A DNA stretch of 64,000 nt, from IMG/VR virus record IMGVR_UViG_3300008111_002402, positions 60,079 to 124,078 of that record, one strand, 5' to 3'. Both the position numbers and the translations under genes were made by a program. Shown in pieces: positions 50,323 to 58,553 of this stretch. Below the pieces are notes generated by a model. That model was not told the origin of the DNA, searched no databases, and saw only the letters and a list, made by a program, of their open reading frames with translations. This stretch comes from a virus. Each line of letters starts with the position of its first letter. The stretch's first letter is position 1.

Positions 50323-51673
50323 AACATATCTTCGTAAAGTTATTCCTTTTTTAAAGGATGAGTATTTCATAGATGCAACTGAAAAGAAGGTGTTTCAAAC
50401 GATTAATTCTTTTGTGGGGGAGTATAACGCTTCCCCCACAATTGAAGCCGTACACATCTCATTACAGAATGACAAAACAATTCGTGAAGATGAGTATGAG
50501 AGAATTGTAGAACTTGTCAATTCATTTCAAAGTGATGCTGAGAAGAATAAAGAATGGTTATTGAATGAGACCGAAACGTTTTGTAAGGACAAGGCGGTGT
50601 ATAACGCCATTGTTCAATCCATTCAAATCATTGATGGTAAGAATGATAAACTGACATCTGATGCCATTCCTGAAATTCTCAAGGATGCCTTAGCCATTAG
50701 TTTTGATAATAGTGTGGGACATGATTATCTTGATGATAGTGAAACTCGGTATGATTTCTATCATCGTGTGGAAGAAAAGATTCCTTTCGACTTGGATTTT
50801 TTCAACAAGATTACAAAGGGTGGATTGTCCAATAAGACATTGAACATTGCACTGGCAGGTACAGGCGTAGGTAAGAGTTTGTTCATGTGTCACGTTGCAG
50901 CAGGCGCCTTGAGTCAAGGGAAAAATGTTCTGTACATCACGATGGAAATGGCGGAAGAAAAGATTGCAGAACGTATTGACGCCAATTTGATGAATGTCAC
51001 AATGGATGATTTGAAGAATCTTCCGAAGCAAATGTTTGATGACAGAATTAGTCGTATCAAAAACAAGACGGAAGGAAAACTCATCATTAAAGAATATCCT
51101 ACAGCTTCAGCACATGCAGGACATTTTCGAGCATTGTTGAATGAGTTGAGTTTAAAGAAGGATTTCCGTCCGGATTTGATTTTCATTGATTACTTGAACA
51201 TTTGTGCTAGTAGTCGTTTCAAAATGTCTGGGAGCGTGAACAGTTACATTTACATCAAGGGTATTGCAGAAGAACTTCGTGGATTGGCTGTGGAATTCAA
51301 TGTACCTATCGTATCAGCAACTCAAACAACACGAACGGGATATTCCAATAGTGATGTGGAATTGACTGACACATCAGAATCATTTGGATTGCCGGCAACA
51401 GCCGACTTCATGTTCGCCTTGATTTCCACAGAAGATTTGCAGAAGTTGGATCAAATCATGATAAAACAATTGAAGAACAGATATGCCGATCCTAATCATC
51501 ATAAGCGATTTGTGATTGGCGTTGACCGCGCTAAAATGAAGTTGTTCGATTTGGACATGTCAGCACAAAAAATGGTTTTGAAAAATGACACACCCTCATC
51601 AAGTCAGGAGTCAAAGCCTAATTTTGTCACATCGAAAACGTTCTCACGAAACTTTGAAAGTATTAAAATATAA
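50279..51673 (+). CDS. gp41: Replicative DNA helicase gp41 (DnaB-like)
   Basis: 464 aa from ATG 50279 (GGGGAG at 50266-50271), near T4 gp41 (475 aa). N-terminal helical collar domain up to about 140; RecA-like C-terminal domain with Walker A AGTGVGKS (193-200), a DnaB-type TMEMAEEKIAERIDAN segment, Walker B LIFIDYLNIC and motif 4 ATQTTRTG. Hexameric 5-3 unwindase working with primase gp61, whose gene begins at 63732. The C-terminal 30 residues are Ser/Lys-rich. Last gene of the polymerase operon. Confidence 0.95.
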   Translation: MKLEQVILNNLLKDETYLRKVIPFLKDEYFIDATEKKVFQTINSFVGEYNASPTIEAVHISLQNDKTIREDEYERIVELVNSFQSDAEKNKEWLLNETETFCKDKAVYNAIVQSIQIIDGKNDKLTSDAIPEILKDALAISFDNSVGHDYLDDSETRYDFYHRVEEKIPFDLDFFNKITKGGLSNKTLNIALAGTGVGKSLFMCHVAAGALSQGKNVLYITMEMAEEKIAERIDANLMNVTMDDLKNLPKQMFDDRISRIKNKTEGKLIIKEYPTASAHAGHFRALLNELSLKKDFRPDLIFIDYLNICASSRFKMSGSVNSYIYIKGIAEELRGLAVEFNVPIVSATQTTRTGYSNSDVELTDTSESFGLPATADFMFALISTEDLQKLDQIMIKQLKNRYADPNHHKRFVIGVDRAKMKLFDLDMSAQKMVLKNDTPSSSQESKPNFVTSKTFSRNFESIKI

Positions 51674-51676
51674 ATA
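51669..51676 (+). promoter_or_regulatory. T4-type late promoter
   Basis: Exact TATAAATA box overlapping the helicase stop codon, 30 bp before ATG 51706. It gives the metalloprotease gene late expression although it lies among early replication genes. Confidence 0.75.
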
Positions 51677-51705
51677 GAGAGTGGTGTCTTAACCCAGGGG
51701 GAATT

Positions 51706-52389
51706 ATGTATCTGGCTAGTAAGCTACACAAAGAAATAAATACTCATTTTTCACCCGATGAGATTATTGGTAGTGAGCTGACGTATGCGCAGATAAGTAG
51801 AAGAATGAATAAAATTCTTCGCCCTCTGGGTGCCAAAGGAAAAGTGGTTCGAGATGACAATTTAAAGAGTAAGTCTAACTCCCGTCAATACTATTCCTTT
51901 TCGGGGTACTATGACACAGAGGCGACAGGTATTCCCATTGTGATTAATGTTCACTTTGCGTCGAATAGAAAAACCTTTTCGTTTACTCGGGCGCGGTACA
52001 ATGGATTCATGTTCATGTTGTCACAGATTATTCAACATGAATTCATCCATAAAAGTCAATATGAGTTTCGTCCAGAACACTCGGAACGTTTAGTGAAGGT
52101 GTATCACTCAGATAAGTTGTCGAAAAAGCGGTTAAAGCAAATAGAATATTTAAGTTCATGGTGTGAGATTGAGGCATATGCCCATGACATCGCCATGGAA
52201 ATTAATCAATATTATCCAACGTCGAATCCGTCAACCATTTTGAAGCATATTGATGGACATAGAAAATTGTATAGTTACAAGTTCTATAAAGATGCCTTCA
52301 AGGGAACAGACTGGGATAGACTGAAAAAATCATTAATGCGGAAAATCTGGCGTTGGCTCCCCTCAGCACAGGGGTTTCAAGCCGTGTAA
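51706..52389 (+). CDS. Putative HExxH zinc metalloprotease
   Basis: 227 aa. Active-site motif QIIQHEFIHKSQ (HEFIH at 111-115) and a third ligand candidate Glu156 in CEIEAYAHD, the layout of zincin-type phage proteases of marine T4-like viruses. The N-terminal 100 residues (TYAQISRRMNKILRP and the FSGYYDTEATGIPIVINVHF beta strands) form a substrate-binding half. No signal peptide. Likely a late protein, perhaps peptidoglycan- or core-protein-processing. Stop codon overlaps the hairpin at 52378. Confidence 0.7.
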   Translation: MYLASKLHKEINTHFSPDEIIGSELTYAQISRRMNKILRPLGAKGKVVRDDNLKSKSNSRQYYSFSGYYDTEATGIPIVINVHFASNRKTFSFTRARYNGFMFMLSQIIQHEFIHKSQYEFRPEHSERLVKVYHSDKLSKKRLKQIEYLSSWCEIEAYAHDIAMEINQYYPTSNPSTILKHIDGHRKLYSYKFYKDAFKGTDWDRLKKSLMRKIWRWLPSAQGFQAV

Positions 52390-52423
52390 GTTGTTGTAAA
52401 ATAAGCACTTAGCGGAGGGCTTG
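52378..52423 (+). terminator. Third hairpin with conserved 15-nt loop
   Basis: Inner stem TAAGT (52387-52391) / ACTTA (52407-52411), loop TGTTGTAAAATAAGC, and outer arms CAAGCC (52378-52383) / GGCTTG (52418-52423) separated by a small internal bulge. The right arm ends in TTG of the following TTGACA, as at 39330. It starts in the last codons of the metalloprotease gene. Confidence 0.7.
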
Positions 52424-52449
52424 ACAAATCCCCCAAATGGTGTTATATT
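52421..52449 (+). promoter_or_regulatory. Host sigma70-type promoter for small-gene operon
   Basis: TTGACA (52421-52426), 17-bp spacer, TATATT (52444-52449), 40 bp before ATG 52490. Its last 13 bp (AATGGTG then TATATT) match the promoter at 39373 nearly base for base. Confidence 0.8.
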
Positions 52450-52489
52450 TAAAGAGTAACACATTCAAAACTAAACCGAGGGTTCGACA

Positions 52490-52666
52490 ATGACGCAAAA
52501 TGTGCAGGACCCTGAGGATGAGGCGGTTACAGTAACCGGACGATTCTGGGCAGAAGTGGATTTAGATGAGCAAGAATATCTAGACCGGCTGGCCAGTTTC
52601 GGAGAAGGATACTATGACTTTTCCACATTATCAGGAGAAGGAAGTGGTGAAATGAGTTTAGCATAG
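52490..52666 (+). CDS. Short acidic protein (58 aa)
   Basis: 58 aa, ATG 52490 after GAGGGT. Acidic (DPEDEAV..GRFWAEVDLDEQEYLDRLASFGEGYYDFS) with a single Trp. No family recognised. A good promoter and ribosome site precede it and another promoter follows its stop by 2 bp, so it looks like an independent early gene, possibly host-directed. Confidence 0.6.
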   Translation: MTQNVQDPEDEAVTVTGRFWAEVDLDEQEYLDRLASFGEGYYDFSTLSGEGSGEMSLA

Positions 52667-52668
52667 GC

Positions 52669-52697
52669 TTGACAAACGGTACTACTTGTAGTATATT
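52669..52697 (+). promoter_or_regulatory. Host sigma70-type promoter
   Basis: TTGACA (52669-52674), 17-bp spacer, TATATT (52692-52697), 43 bp before ATG 52741. AGGAGG (52729-52734) is the ribosome site. Confidence 0.8.
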
Positions 52698-52740
52698 TAA
52701 GTTGTAGGTGAAAACTCTAACTTTCTCAGGAGGCTACATT

Positions 52741-53064
52741 ATGCGTAATTCAGACAAGGTCAACTTCGTTGGTTTCTCTACTGGTGGCAAGGGCTGCAAC
52801 GGCACGAAGGTTCGCTTCGCGGTCGAGAAGGTTCGTCGCAGTAAGGTGCTTCAGAAGATTGGCGCAACTAACATCATTTGGCATGCTCTTCCCGAGGCGA
52901 TGACGAAGGCGGATGCTGTCAACTATCTTCAGAATCAGACCACTTCGCTCAGCCTCGACCAGGTACAGCAGGAGGCGGTGGCGCGTGCCACCAATCGTCT
53001 GATCCCTAAGACCAAGACGGCGCCTGCGCCTAAGGCGGCTTCGAAGGCGAAGCGTAGCAAGTAA
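52741..53064 (+). CDS. Basic small early-type protein
   Basis: 107 aa from ATG 52741 with AGGAGG upstream; the in-frame codon at 52708 would include that site. Strongly basic C-terminus (KTKTAPAPKAASKAKRSK); the N-terminal domain NFVGFSTGGKGCNGTKVRFAVEKVRRSKVLQKIGA.NIIWHALPEAM.KADAV is likely a small mixed fold that could bind nucleic acid or protein. GC-rich codon use, unlike the A/T-rich late genes. No family recognised. Confidence 0.6.
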   Translation: MRNSDKVNFVGFSTGGKGCNGTKVRFAVEKVRRSKVLQKIGATNIIWHALPEAMTKADAVNYLQNQTTSLSLDQVQQEAVARATNRLIPKTKTAPAPKAASKAKRSK

Positions 53065-53078
53065 AGTATAAAAAGGTT

Positions 53079-53104
53079 TACGGTTATCCTAATTGAAAAC
53101 CGTA
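53079..53104 (+). terminator. Weak hairpin terminator
   Basis: Stem TACGGTT (53079-53085) / AACCGTA (53098-53104), then ATTTCATT. Lies 14 bp after the stop at 53064. Confidence 0.6.
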
Positions 53105-53116
53105 TTTCATTATATG

Positions 53117-53147
53117 ATTGTTAGATGCACCGCCACAATCTAACAAT
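53117..53147 (+). promoter_or_regulatory. Palindrome upstream of winged-helix gene
   Basis: Perfect 10-bp inverted repeat ATTGTTAGAT (53117-53126) / ATCTAACAAT (53138-53147), 11-nt spacer, 31 bp before ATG 53179. It may be an operator for the DNA-binding protein encoded just downstream, or a 5-prime-UTR hairpin. Confidence 0.55.
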
Positions 53148-53178
53148 TCTTGACTTGTGTGGCAATAGGAGATTTACC

Positions 53179-53421
53179 ATGACTCAGAATGAACGTCTTA
53201 TCCAGTATCTTTCAACCGGTCGTACCCTCACCGCAGCTCAGGCTCGTAGCCGTTTCGGCGTCCGTAACCTTCGTGCTCGCGTGAACGACCTTCGTAACGA
53301 TGGCTTCTGCGTGTACACCAATCGCAACAGCAACGGTGTCACCTATCGCATGGGAACCCCATCCCGCGCCATCGTCGCCGCAGCCTATAACAAGGCTGGC
53401 AGCGCTCTCTTTTCCCGCTAA
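53179..53421 (+). CDS. Small winged-helix DNA-binding protein
   Basis: 80 aa from ATG 53179, with AGGAG (53167-53171) before. The pattern LIQYLSTGRTLTAAQARSRFGVRNLRARVNDLRNDGFCVYTN...GVTYRMG is the compact helix-turn-helix/winged-helix shape of small phage regulators. GC-rich. A perfect palindrome lies just upstream and could be its operator. The final Ala/Ser/Arg-rich tail (AAAYNKAGSALFSR) is not part of the wing. Target genes unknown. Confidence 0.72.
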   Translation: MTQNERLIQYLSTGRTLTAAQARSRFGVRNLRARVNDLRNDGFCVYTNRNSNGVTYRMGTPSRAIVAAAYNKAGSALFSR

Positions 53422-53434
53422 GGAAAAGTAGAAC

Positions 53435-53767
53435 ATGGACACGGTGAAGAGCATTATGGGTAATTGGTATCACATTCCTACGGCAATGGCCTTTACATAC
53501 ATGATGCTCTCACCGGCCAAGTTCTTTAAACAGGTGGACACTGTGGTTCTACAAGAACCCGATAAAGATGATGTTATTGACTGCCCCTCAGAAATTATTT
53601 GTCAAGGAGATTCTATGGAAGACATTCTGCGCGACGAACGGGTATTGAACAACATCAACATGATGATTTCTAACGCTACAAATCCTGATGTAAAACAACT
53701 TTGGGAAGTGAAGAAGGCGGAGTTTGAACGGGCACTACGTTGGAAGCGTCAGACCCGATATAACTAA
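53435..53767 (+). CDS. Unrecognised small protein
   Basis: 110 aa, ATG after AAGGAAAAG. The N-terminal 30 residues are moderately hydrophobic (YHIPTAMAFTYMMLSPAKFF); the rest is helical and acidic (DDVIDCPSEIICQGDSMEDILRDERVLNNI, then an Arg-rich end). No family recognised. It overlaps no neighbour and has no own promoter, so it belongs to the operon of the winged-helix gene. Confidence 0.5.
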   Translation: MDTVKSIMGNWYHIPTAMAFTYMMLSPAKFFKQVDTVVLQEPDKDDVIDCPSEIICQGDSMEDILRDERVLNNINMMISNATNPDVKQLWEVKKAEFERALRWKRQTRYN

Positions 53768-53771
53768 AAAT

Positions 53772-54059
53772 ATGATTAAGAAAAATCTAGACTTCGTGAA
53801 GTCTGTCGGCGAAAGTATGGCGAATGAATATTCCATTAATTGGGAAAGTTGGACAGAAGAAGAAACGAAGCGAATTGAAAAAGAAGCAAACATTTCCATG
53901 AAGTTTTATGAAAAGCTGTTCAGAGAATTCAATATAGATAACGAAGAACATACCGTTGAAATGTTTGAAGATATACTTGAAAATCTTGTATCAGGATATG
54001 TTTTACTATCCATTATCAATAGAAAAAAGGCGGTAGATGAGCTATTGTCTAGTGTGTGA
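53772..54059 (+). CDS. Unrecognised small helical protein
   Basis: 95 aa from ATG 53772, 4 bp after the preceding stop (the frame extends further upstream, but into the previous gene). Acidic, helical, rich in Glu/Asn/Ile (SINWESWTEEETKRIEKEANISMKFYEKLFREFNIDNEE). No family recognised. Last of the early-type genes before the late box at 54061. Confidence 0.5.
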   Translation: MIKKNLDFVKSVGESMANEYSINWESWTEEETKRIEKEANISMKFYEKLFREFNIDNEEHTVEMFEDILENLVSGYVLLSIINRKKAVDELLSSV

Positions 54060-54060
54060 G

Positions 54061-54068
54061 TATAAATA
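54061..54068 (+). promoter_or_regulatory. T4-type late promoter
   Basis: Exact TATAAATA box, 35 bp before the ATG at 54103. It begins the second late block (54103-63673). Confidence 0.83.
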
Positions 54069-54102
54069 GTAGTGTCTTTATACTCAGAGATGGTTGAAAC
54101 TT

Positions 54103-55887
54103 ATGGTTAGTAAACAAAATAAGCATTTAGAACACCTCGAAGATGATATCATCAACTTAGGTTATAAAGGCGCCCAACAATCCATAGCGTTTGTTGAGGC
54201 GCTTTTGCAGCTGTTTCAGGGAGCTGCCAATACAGGGGTTAACGTCACAGTGAAATGGGACGGAGCCCCTGCTGTTGTTGCGGGACGAGACCCAGAAACA
54301 GGCTTATTTTTCGTTGCTACAAAACACGGTGCCTTTGCCAAAACACCCAAACTCTGCTTCTCAGAAGCCATGGTGGACATGTATCATGAAGGGGGTTTGG
54401 CAGACACGTTGAAAACATGTTTCCGAGAACTACAACCCTTGAACATGAAAGATGTTCTACAAGGGGATGTCATGTTTACGCCCGCCACAAAAAAGATGCA
54501 GGTCATTGACGGTGAAGAATACATCACATTCAAGCCTAACACCATTGTGTATGCTATACCCACCCAGGATCCTTTGTCTGAAAAGATACGAAATAGCAAT
54601 CTTGGAATTGTCTTTCATACTAAATATTTAGGTACGGGACCGGTAAATACTTTATCTGCCTCGTTTGGTGTTGACACAAGCCGGCTAAAATCTAGAACCG
54701 CCTGGATTGAGGATGCGACATACAAGGACTTGTCCGGAAAAATGACGCTGACGGCACAGGAAACTCGTACGGTTAGTACAAAATTAGCCTCCGCCAAAAC
54801 CAACGCCATAGCAGTACGAAAATTTCTTGACGAACTCTCAACACAAAACACCGACCTCACGGTTGGTTACATGTTTAAGATATTCGTTAATCGTTTGGTT
54901 CGCGCCAACACCCCTATAACACGGAAAAGTCTTTCTGGGTTAGAACCTTTTGTTATCAGTAGAATTACTGAAAAAGAAGCAGGGGTGAAAACAAGTGCAG
55001 CAAAAATGCGTTATGCGGGATTACGTAAAGAGATTCAGGAATATTTACGGGTGAATAGTTCAAATCTTCGAACTATGTTTTCATTATACGAAGATTTATT
55101 GATGATGAAAAATATTCTTGTTAAGAAGTTGAATGGAGCACAAGGCATTCCTACGTTTATTGAAACAGAGAAAGGATTTAAGGTGACAGATCCTGAAGGA
55201 TATGTTGCCATTGATAAAAAAGGAAATGCTGTAAAGTTAGTGAATAGAATGGAGTTTTCAGCAGCAAATTTCAATGCAGTAAAAGATTGGACAGGACCTG
55301 CTCCTGTTGCTCCTGAATTGAATACGCCATTGAAAACTATGGTGTTTGCTTTTGGAAGAATGAATCCTCCAACTATAGGTCATGAAAAACTTATAAAGAA
55401 AGTATTGGAGACGGCACGAACAGAAAAAGGTGAGTATGTCATCGTGCTTTCAAAAACTCAGAAATCACCTAAGGATCCGTTGGACCCAGAAACAAAATTG
55501 AAGTTTGCGAAAAAGATGTTTCCTCGTGTCAATCTTGAATTGGCAACTCAACAAATGCCCACAATGTTTGGGTGGTTGAAAAAGTTTTACGAAGAACAAT
55601 ATGATAAAGTTATCATGATAGGTGGGTCTGATAGAGTGCGGGAATATCAAGAACTCCTTAATAAGTATAATGGAAAAGCTGACCAATATACCTTTAAAGT
55701 TCTTGAAGTAATATCCGCCGGCGAACGTGACCCTGATGCTGATGGAGCATCAGGTATGTCGGCAAGTAAAATGCGTGAGTATGCTAAAAATGATGACTTT
55801 AAAAATTTCAAGCGAGGGCTTCCATCAACGTTACGTGAAGCCGAAGCAAAACAACTCATGGACGCCGTACAGGCAGGTATGGAATAA
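54103..55887 (+). CDS. Fused RNA-ligase-like and HIGH-type nucleotidyltransferase
   Basis: 594 aa from ATG 54103; an upstream in-frame TTG (54094) is possible but less likely. N-terminal domain (1-385): covalent nucleotidyltransferase with motif I KWDG (51-54, candidate AMP-accepting Lys51), GDVMFT region, motif IV EGYV (365-368) and motif V AVKLVN (376-381), as in ATP-dependent ligases and capping enzymes. C-terminal domain (410-594): cytidylyltransferase-like FAFGRMNPPTIGHEKLI (TxGH at 424-427), a QKSPKDPLDPE loop, GGSDRV and MSASKMRE (ISSTxIR-like motif). The fusion is widespread in marine T4-like phages and its substrate is unknown. Late expression suggests a virion or morphogenesis role; RNA repair or capping is possible. 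Confidence 0.82.
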   Translation: MVSKQNKHLEHLEDDIINLGYKGAQQSIAFVEALLQLFQGAANTGVNVTVKWDGAPAVVAGRDPETGLFFVATKHGAFAKTPKLCFSEAMVDMYHEGGLADTLKTCFRELQPLNMKDVLQGDVMFTPATKKMQVIDGEEYITFKPNTIVYAIPTQDPLSEKIRNSNLGIVFHTKYLGTGPVNTLSASFGVDTSRLKSRTAWIEDATYKDLSGKMTLTAQETRTVSTKLASAKTNAIAVRKFLDELSTQNTDLTVGYMFKIFVNRLVRANTPITRKSLSGLEPFVISRITEKEAGVKTSAAKMRYAGLRKEIQEYLRVNSSNLRTMFSLYEDLLMMKNILVKKLNGAQGIPTFIETEKGFKVTDPEGYVAIDKKGNAVKLVNRMEFSAANFNAVKDWTGPAPVAPELNTPLKTMVFAFGRMNPPTIGHEKLIKKVLETARTEKGEYVIVLSKTQKSPKDPLDPETKLKFAKKMFPRVNLELATQQMPTMFGWLKKFYEEQYDKVIMIGGSDRVREYQELLNKYNGKADQYTFKVLEVISAGERDPDADGASGMSASKMREYAKNDDFKNFKRGLPSTLREAEAKQLMDAVQAGME

Positions 55888-57281
55888 TGGCACAATATAT
55901 TAAGCCGCAAGATGTACAAGATGGAGAACAACGCTATGAAGTTGTCATGCTTGCAGCAGGCAAGGATGGTAGTGTGGTTGAAGCCACGAATCCCTTACCT
56001 GTTACAGGCGGTTATGGCAATAACAATTCATTACTAGTATCTCTGGGCGGCACAAACCTCGATGCGTTTGGTCGCCTTCGTATCTCTGAACCACATACAC
56101 TTGCTGATTATAGTCATACCTACGGAGAAGAAGTTGAACTCTTAACTGCATCAAGTGGATCAGGAACAAAAACTCTCCGAGCCAATGAAGCATCAGTTCG
56201 TTTAACTGTGGGCACAGGCGATGGTGATTTCGTAGTGCATCAAAGTAGAATGCATCATCACTACATGCCAGGAAAAAGTCAATTGGCATTGATGAGTTTC
56301 ATGTTCGGTAACGCCCGAGCCAATACAGTAAAGCGTGTGGGATTATTCGGAGAAGAAGATGGCGTATATTTTCAACAAGCTGGTAATGGCACTTTACAAT
56401 TTGTGAAGCGCACAAGTATTAGCGGATCTGTGGTTGATGAAACACCCATCAATCAAGCAAACTGGAACGTAGATAAGTGTGACGGAACAGGCGCATCAGG
56501 ATTTGATTTAGAAATCACTGCTACTCAACTGTTTTTCTGTGATTATCAATGGCTAGGTGTGGGACGTTTGCGTGTAGGATTTGTGCATAACGGCGAGTTC
56601 ATTGTGGCTCATGAATTCACACATAGTAATACCTTATCTACTGTATATTGGAGAAATCCTAACCTTCCCATTCGTTGTGAAATTCGTAACATCGGTACAG
56701 CTGTTGGAACTGCCTTCATGGATCAAGTGTGTTCCACAGTGATGTCAGAAGGGGGATACATTGAATCGGGTGTGAATTTCAGTAATTATGCGGAAAACAT
56801 TCTCCTATCAAAAGGATCTCCTGCCGCGGCAAAATGTTTAATGGCTATTCGCTTAACTGACACCTATCAATCCCTACCTAACAGAAGTGTTGTTCGCTTA
56901 ACAGATATGAATATATTGTCTGATGGTGCATCCATTGTGTTTGAATTATGGCGCCTCCCCGGAGATGCCAACATCACGGGCGGTAGTTGGGTGGCGGCTA
57001 ACAGCTCCTCTGTAGTAGAATACAACATCACGGCAGGCACTAGCTTCAATACTACAGGTGGTGAATTGTTTGCAAGTGGATTCGTTGCTGCCAACAATCC
57101 TTCAGGAAAACAAGCCTCTGGTGGCAATAGTATTGCCGATCCCATCAAGGCAAAACGTGCCTATATCAGTCAAAACATCACATCTACTGAAAGTAACATT
57201 TTTGCTTTAGTTGCCAGAAACTTAAGCACTACTGCTGATACCAATGCCTTTGCATCAATGCAATGGCGCGAAACTCGTTAA
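55887..57281 (+). CDS. Virion structural protein (beta-sandwich)
   Basis: 464 aa, start overlapping the previous stop. N-terminal MAQYIKPQDVQDGEQRYEVV...GKDGSVVEATNPLPVTGG, then NLDAFGRLRISEPHTLADYSHTYG, are typical of a large family of phage virion proteins in marine and proteobacterial phages. Residues 100-250 form beta-rich domains (VHQSRMHHHYMPGKSQLALMSFMFG, a His-rich loop) and the C-terminal half is an alternating strand region. No enzymatic motif. It may be a decoration or head-fibre protein. Confidence is high that it is structural, lower for the location. Confidence 0.72.
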   Translation: MAQYIKPQDVQDGEQRYEVVMLAAGKDGSVVEATNPLPVTGGYGNNNSLLVSLGGTNLDAFGRLRISEPHTLADYSHTYGEEVELLTASSGSGTKTLRANEASVRLTVGTGDGDFVVHQSRMHHHYMPGKSQLALMSFMFGNARANTVKRVGLFGEEDGVYFQQAGNGTLQFVKRTSISGSVVDETPINQANWNVDKCDGTGASGFDLEITATQLFFCDYQWLGVGRLRVGFVHNGEFIVAHEFTHSNTLSTVYWRNPNLPIRCEIRNIGTAVGTAFMDQVCSTVMSEGGYIESGVNFSNYAENILLSKGSPAAAKCLMAIRLTDTYQSLPNRSVVRLTDMNILSDGASIVFELWRLPGDANITGGSWVAANSSSVVEYNITAGTSFNTTGGELFASGFVAANNPSGKQASGGNSIADPIKAKRAYISQNITSTESNIFALVARNLSTTADTNAFASMQWRETR

Positions 57282-57300
57282 CTCTAACCGGAACAAATAA

Positions 57301-57900
57301 ATGGATATTCAAAAGCTCAAGGGACATGTTCCCGATACTGTAATCGCACAAATTCCAGAAGTCATGGAAAAGTTTCAAATCAATACCCCACTTCGTTTAT
57401 GCCACTTCTTGTCACAATGTGGACATGAATCAGGCAACTTCAAGGCAGTCAATGAAAATTTGAACTATGGCGCCAAGGGATTGTTGGGATTGTTCAAGAA
57501 GTATTTCCCAACCGAAGCCAAGGCATTGGAATACGAACGTAAGCCTGAAAAGATTGCCAATCTTATTTACGGCGGTCGTATGGGTAATGGTCCAGAAGCC
57601 TCAGGTGAAGGATACAAGTATCGTGGTCGTGGCTACATTCAATTGACAGGTAAGGATAACTATGGTGCCTTTGATAAGGTGGTACCAGAAAACATTCTTG
57701 AAACACCTGATTTGGTTGCCACCAAGTATCCCCTTCTTTCAGCCGCTTGGTTCTGGAACTCACGTGGATTGAATGCCTTGTCAGACAAGGGTGCCACAGA
57801 TGCCGATGTCACAGCCATCACAAAGAAAGTAAACGGTGGTACTATTGGCTTGGCAGATAGAATCAAGCACTTCAAAGAATTCTACGCTTTGTTGAAGTAA
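57301..57900 (+). CDS. GH19-type endolysin
   Basis: 199 aa. The chitinase-like lysozyme core is shown by LCHFLSQCGHESGNFKAVNENLNYGAKGL (catalytic Glu43), the segment GDEGYKYRGRGYIQLTGK.NY and AAWFWNSRGLNALSD..A....ITKKVNGGTIGLADRI. The enzyme cleaves peptidoglycan glycan strands to release progeny. No signal peptide or membrane anchor, so access to the wall should need a holin or similar. The following gene is a spanin candidate, supporting a lysis block. Confidence 0.92.
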   Translation: MDIQKLKGHVPDTVIAQIPEVMEKFQINTPLRLCHFLSQCGHESGNFKAVNENLNYGAKGLLGLFKKYFPTEAKALEYERKPEKIANLIYGGRMGNGPEASGEGYKYRGRGYIQLTGKDNYGAFDKVVPENILETPDLVATKYPLLSAAWFWNSRGLNALSDKGATDADVTAITKKVNGGTIGLADRIKHFKEFYALLK

Positions 57901-57926
57901 TAAATAATTAAAAAGAGGACCTTTCC

Positions 57927-58553
57927 ATGTTGACAAAGAATTTAAAATATATGATTGCAATATCCATATCATTATGGGTCATCTTTGTCTACATGGATGG
58001 TCGTAGTAAAGATAAAATGCAGGAGTATATTGATAACTACAAGATATTCCAAGCACAAGCAGATTCAGCAGTAAAGTTTGCTGATAGTTTGAAAACACAA
58101 ATCATCATTGAAGAAACTGAAGCAAAACTTGCACAAGACAAAGCCAGTGAATATGCCCAAGATGTACTAGAATTACGAAACACAACGTCTATATTACAAA
58201 GTAGACGAGCTGCTTTATTGAAAGAAACCGAAATGCCGCAGACTGTCACGGATTCTTTATCGCACATGACATCAATCATCTCGCTTCAAGATTCAATCAT
58301 TGAACAACAAGAAAATACAATAGATACACAAGATGCACAAATTGGACAATTAAACAAAGCTCTACAAAATAAAGACAACGCAATATTCTTACTTACAACG
58401 TCCCGTGACAGTCTGCAAAAGGTTGTATTAAACATTCCCCCAGCACCGAAAAATCCCAACAAGATGTTTGGCATTCCTTTACCCAGTAGAAAGGTAATGG
58501 CCGTTACAGGATTTATAGCAGGTGCCATAACTACTTCGGTACTACTAAAATGA
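57927..58553 (+). CDS. Membrane-anchored coiled-coil protein, possible spanin
   Basis: 208 aa. N-terminal hydrophobic helix (YMIAISISLWVIFVYM, about residues 9-24), a long coiled coil (residues 40-165; charged heptads with many Gln/Asp/Ser) and a C-terminal hydrophobic helix VMAVTGFIAGAITTSVLLK. This layout is compatible with a spanin-type outer-membrane disruption protein, although no lipobox is visible and the C-terminal helix is atypical. It follows the endolysin by 26 bp. Other possibilities include a tape-like or holin-associated protein. Confidence 0.55.
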   Translation: MLTKNLKYMIAISISLWVIFVYMDGRSKDKMQEYIDNYKIFQAQADSAVKFADSLKTQIIIEETEAKLAQDKASEYAQDVLELRNTTSILQSRRAALLKETEMPQTVTDSLSHMTSIISLQDSIIEQQENTIDTQDAQIGQLNKALQNKDNAIFLLTTSRDSLQKVVLNIPPAPKNPNKMFGIPLPSRKVMAVTGFIAGAITTSVLLK

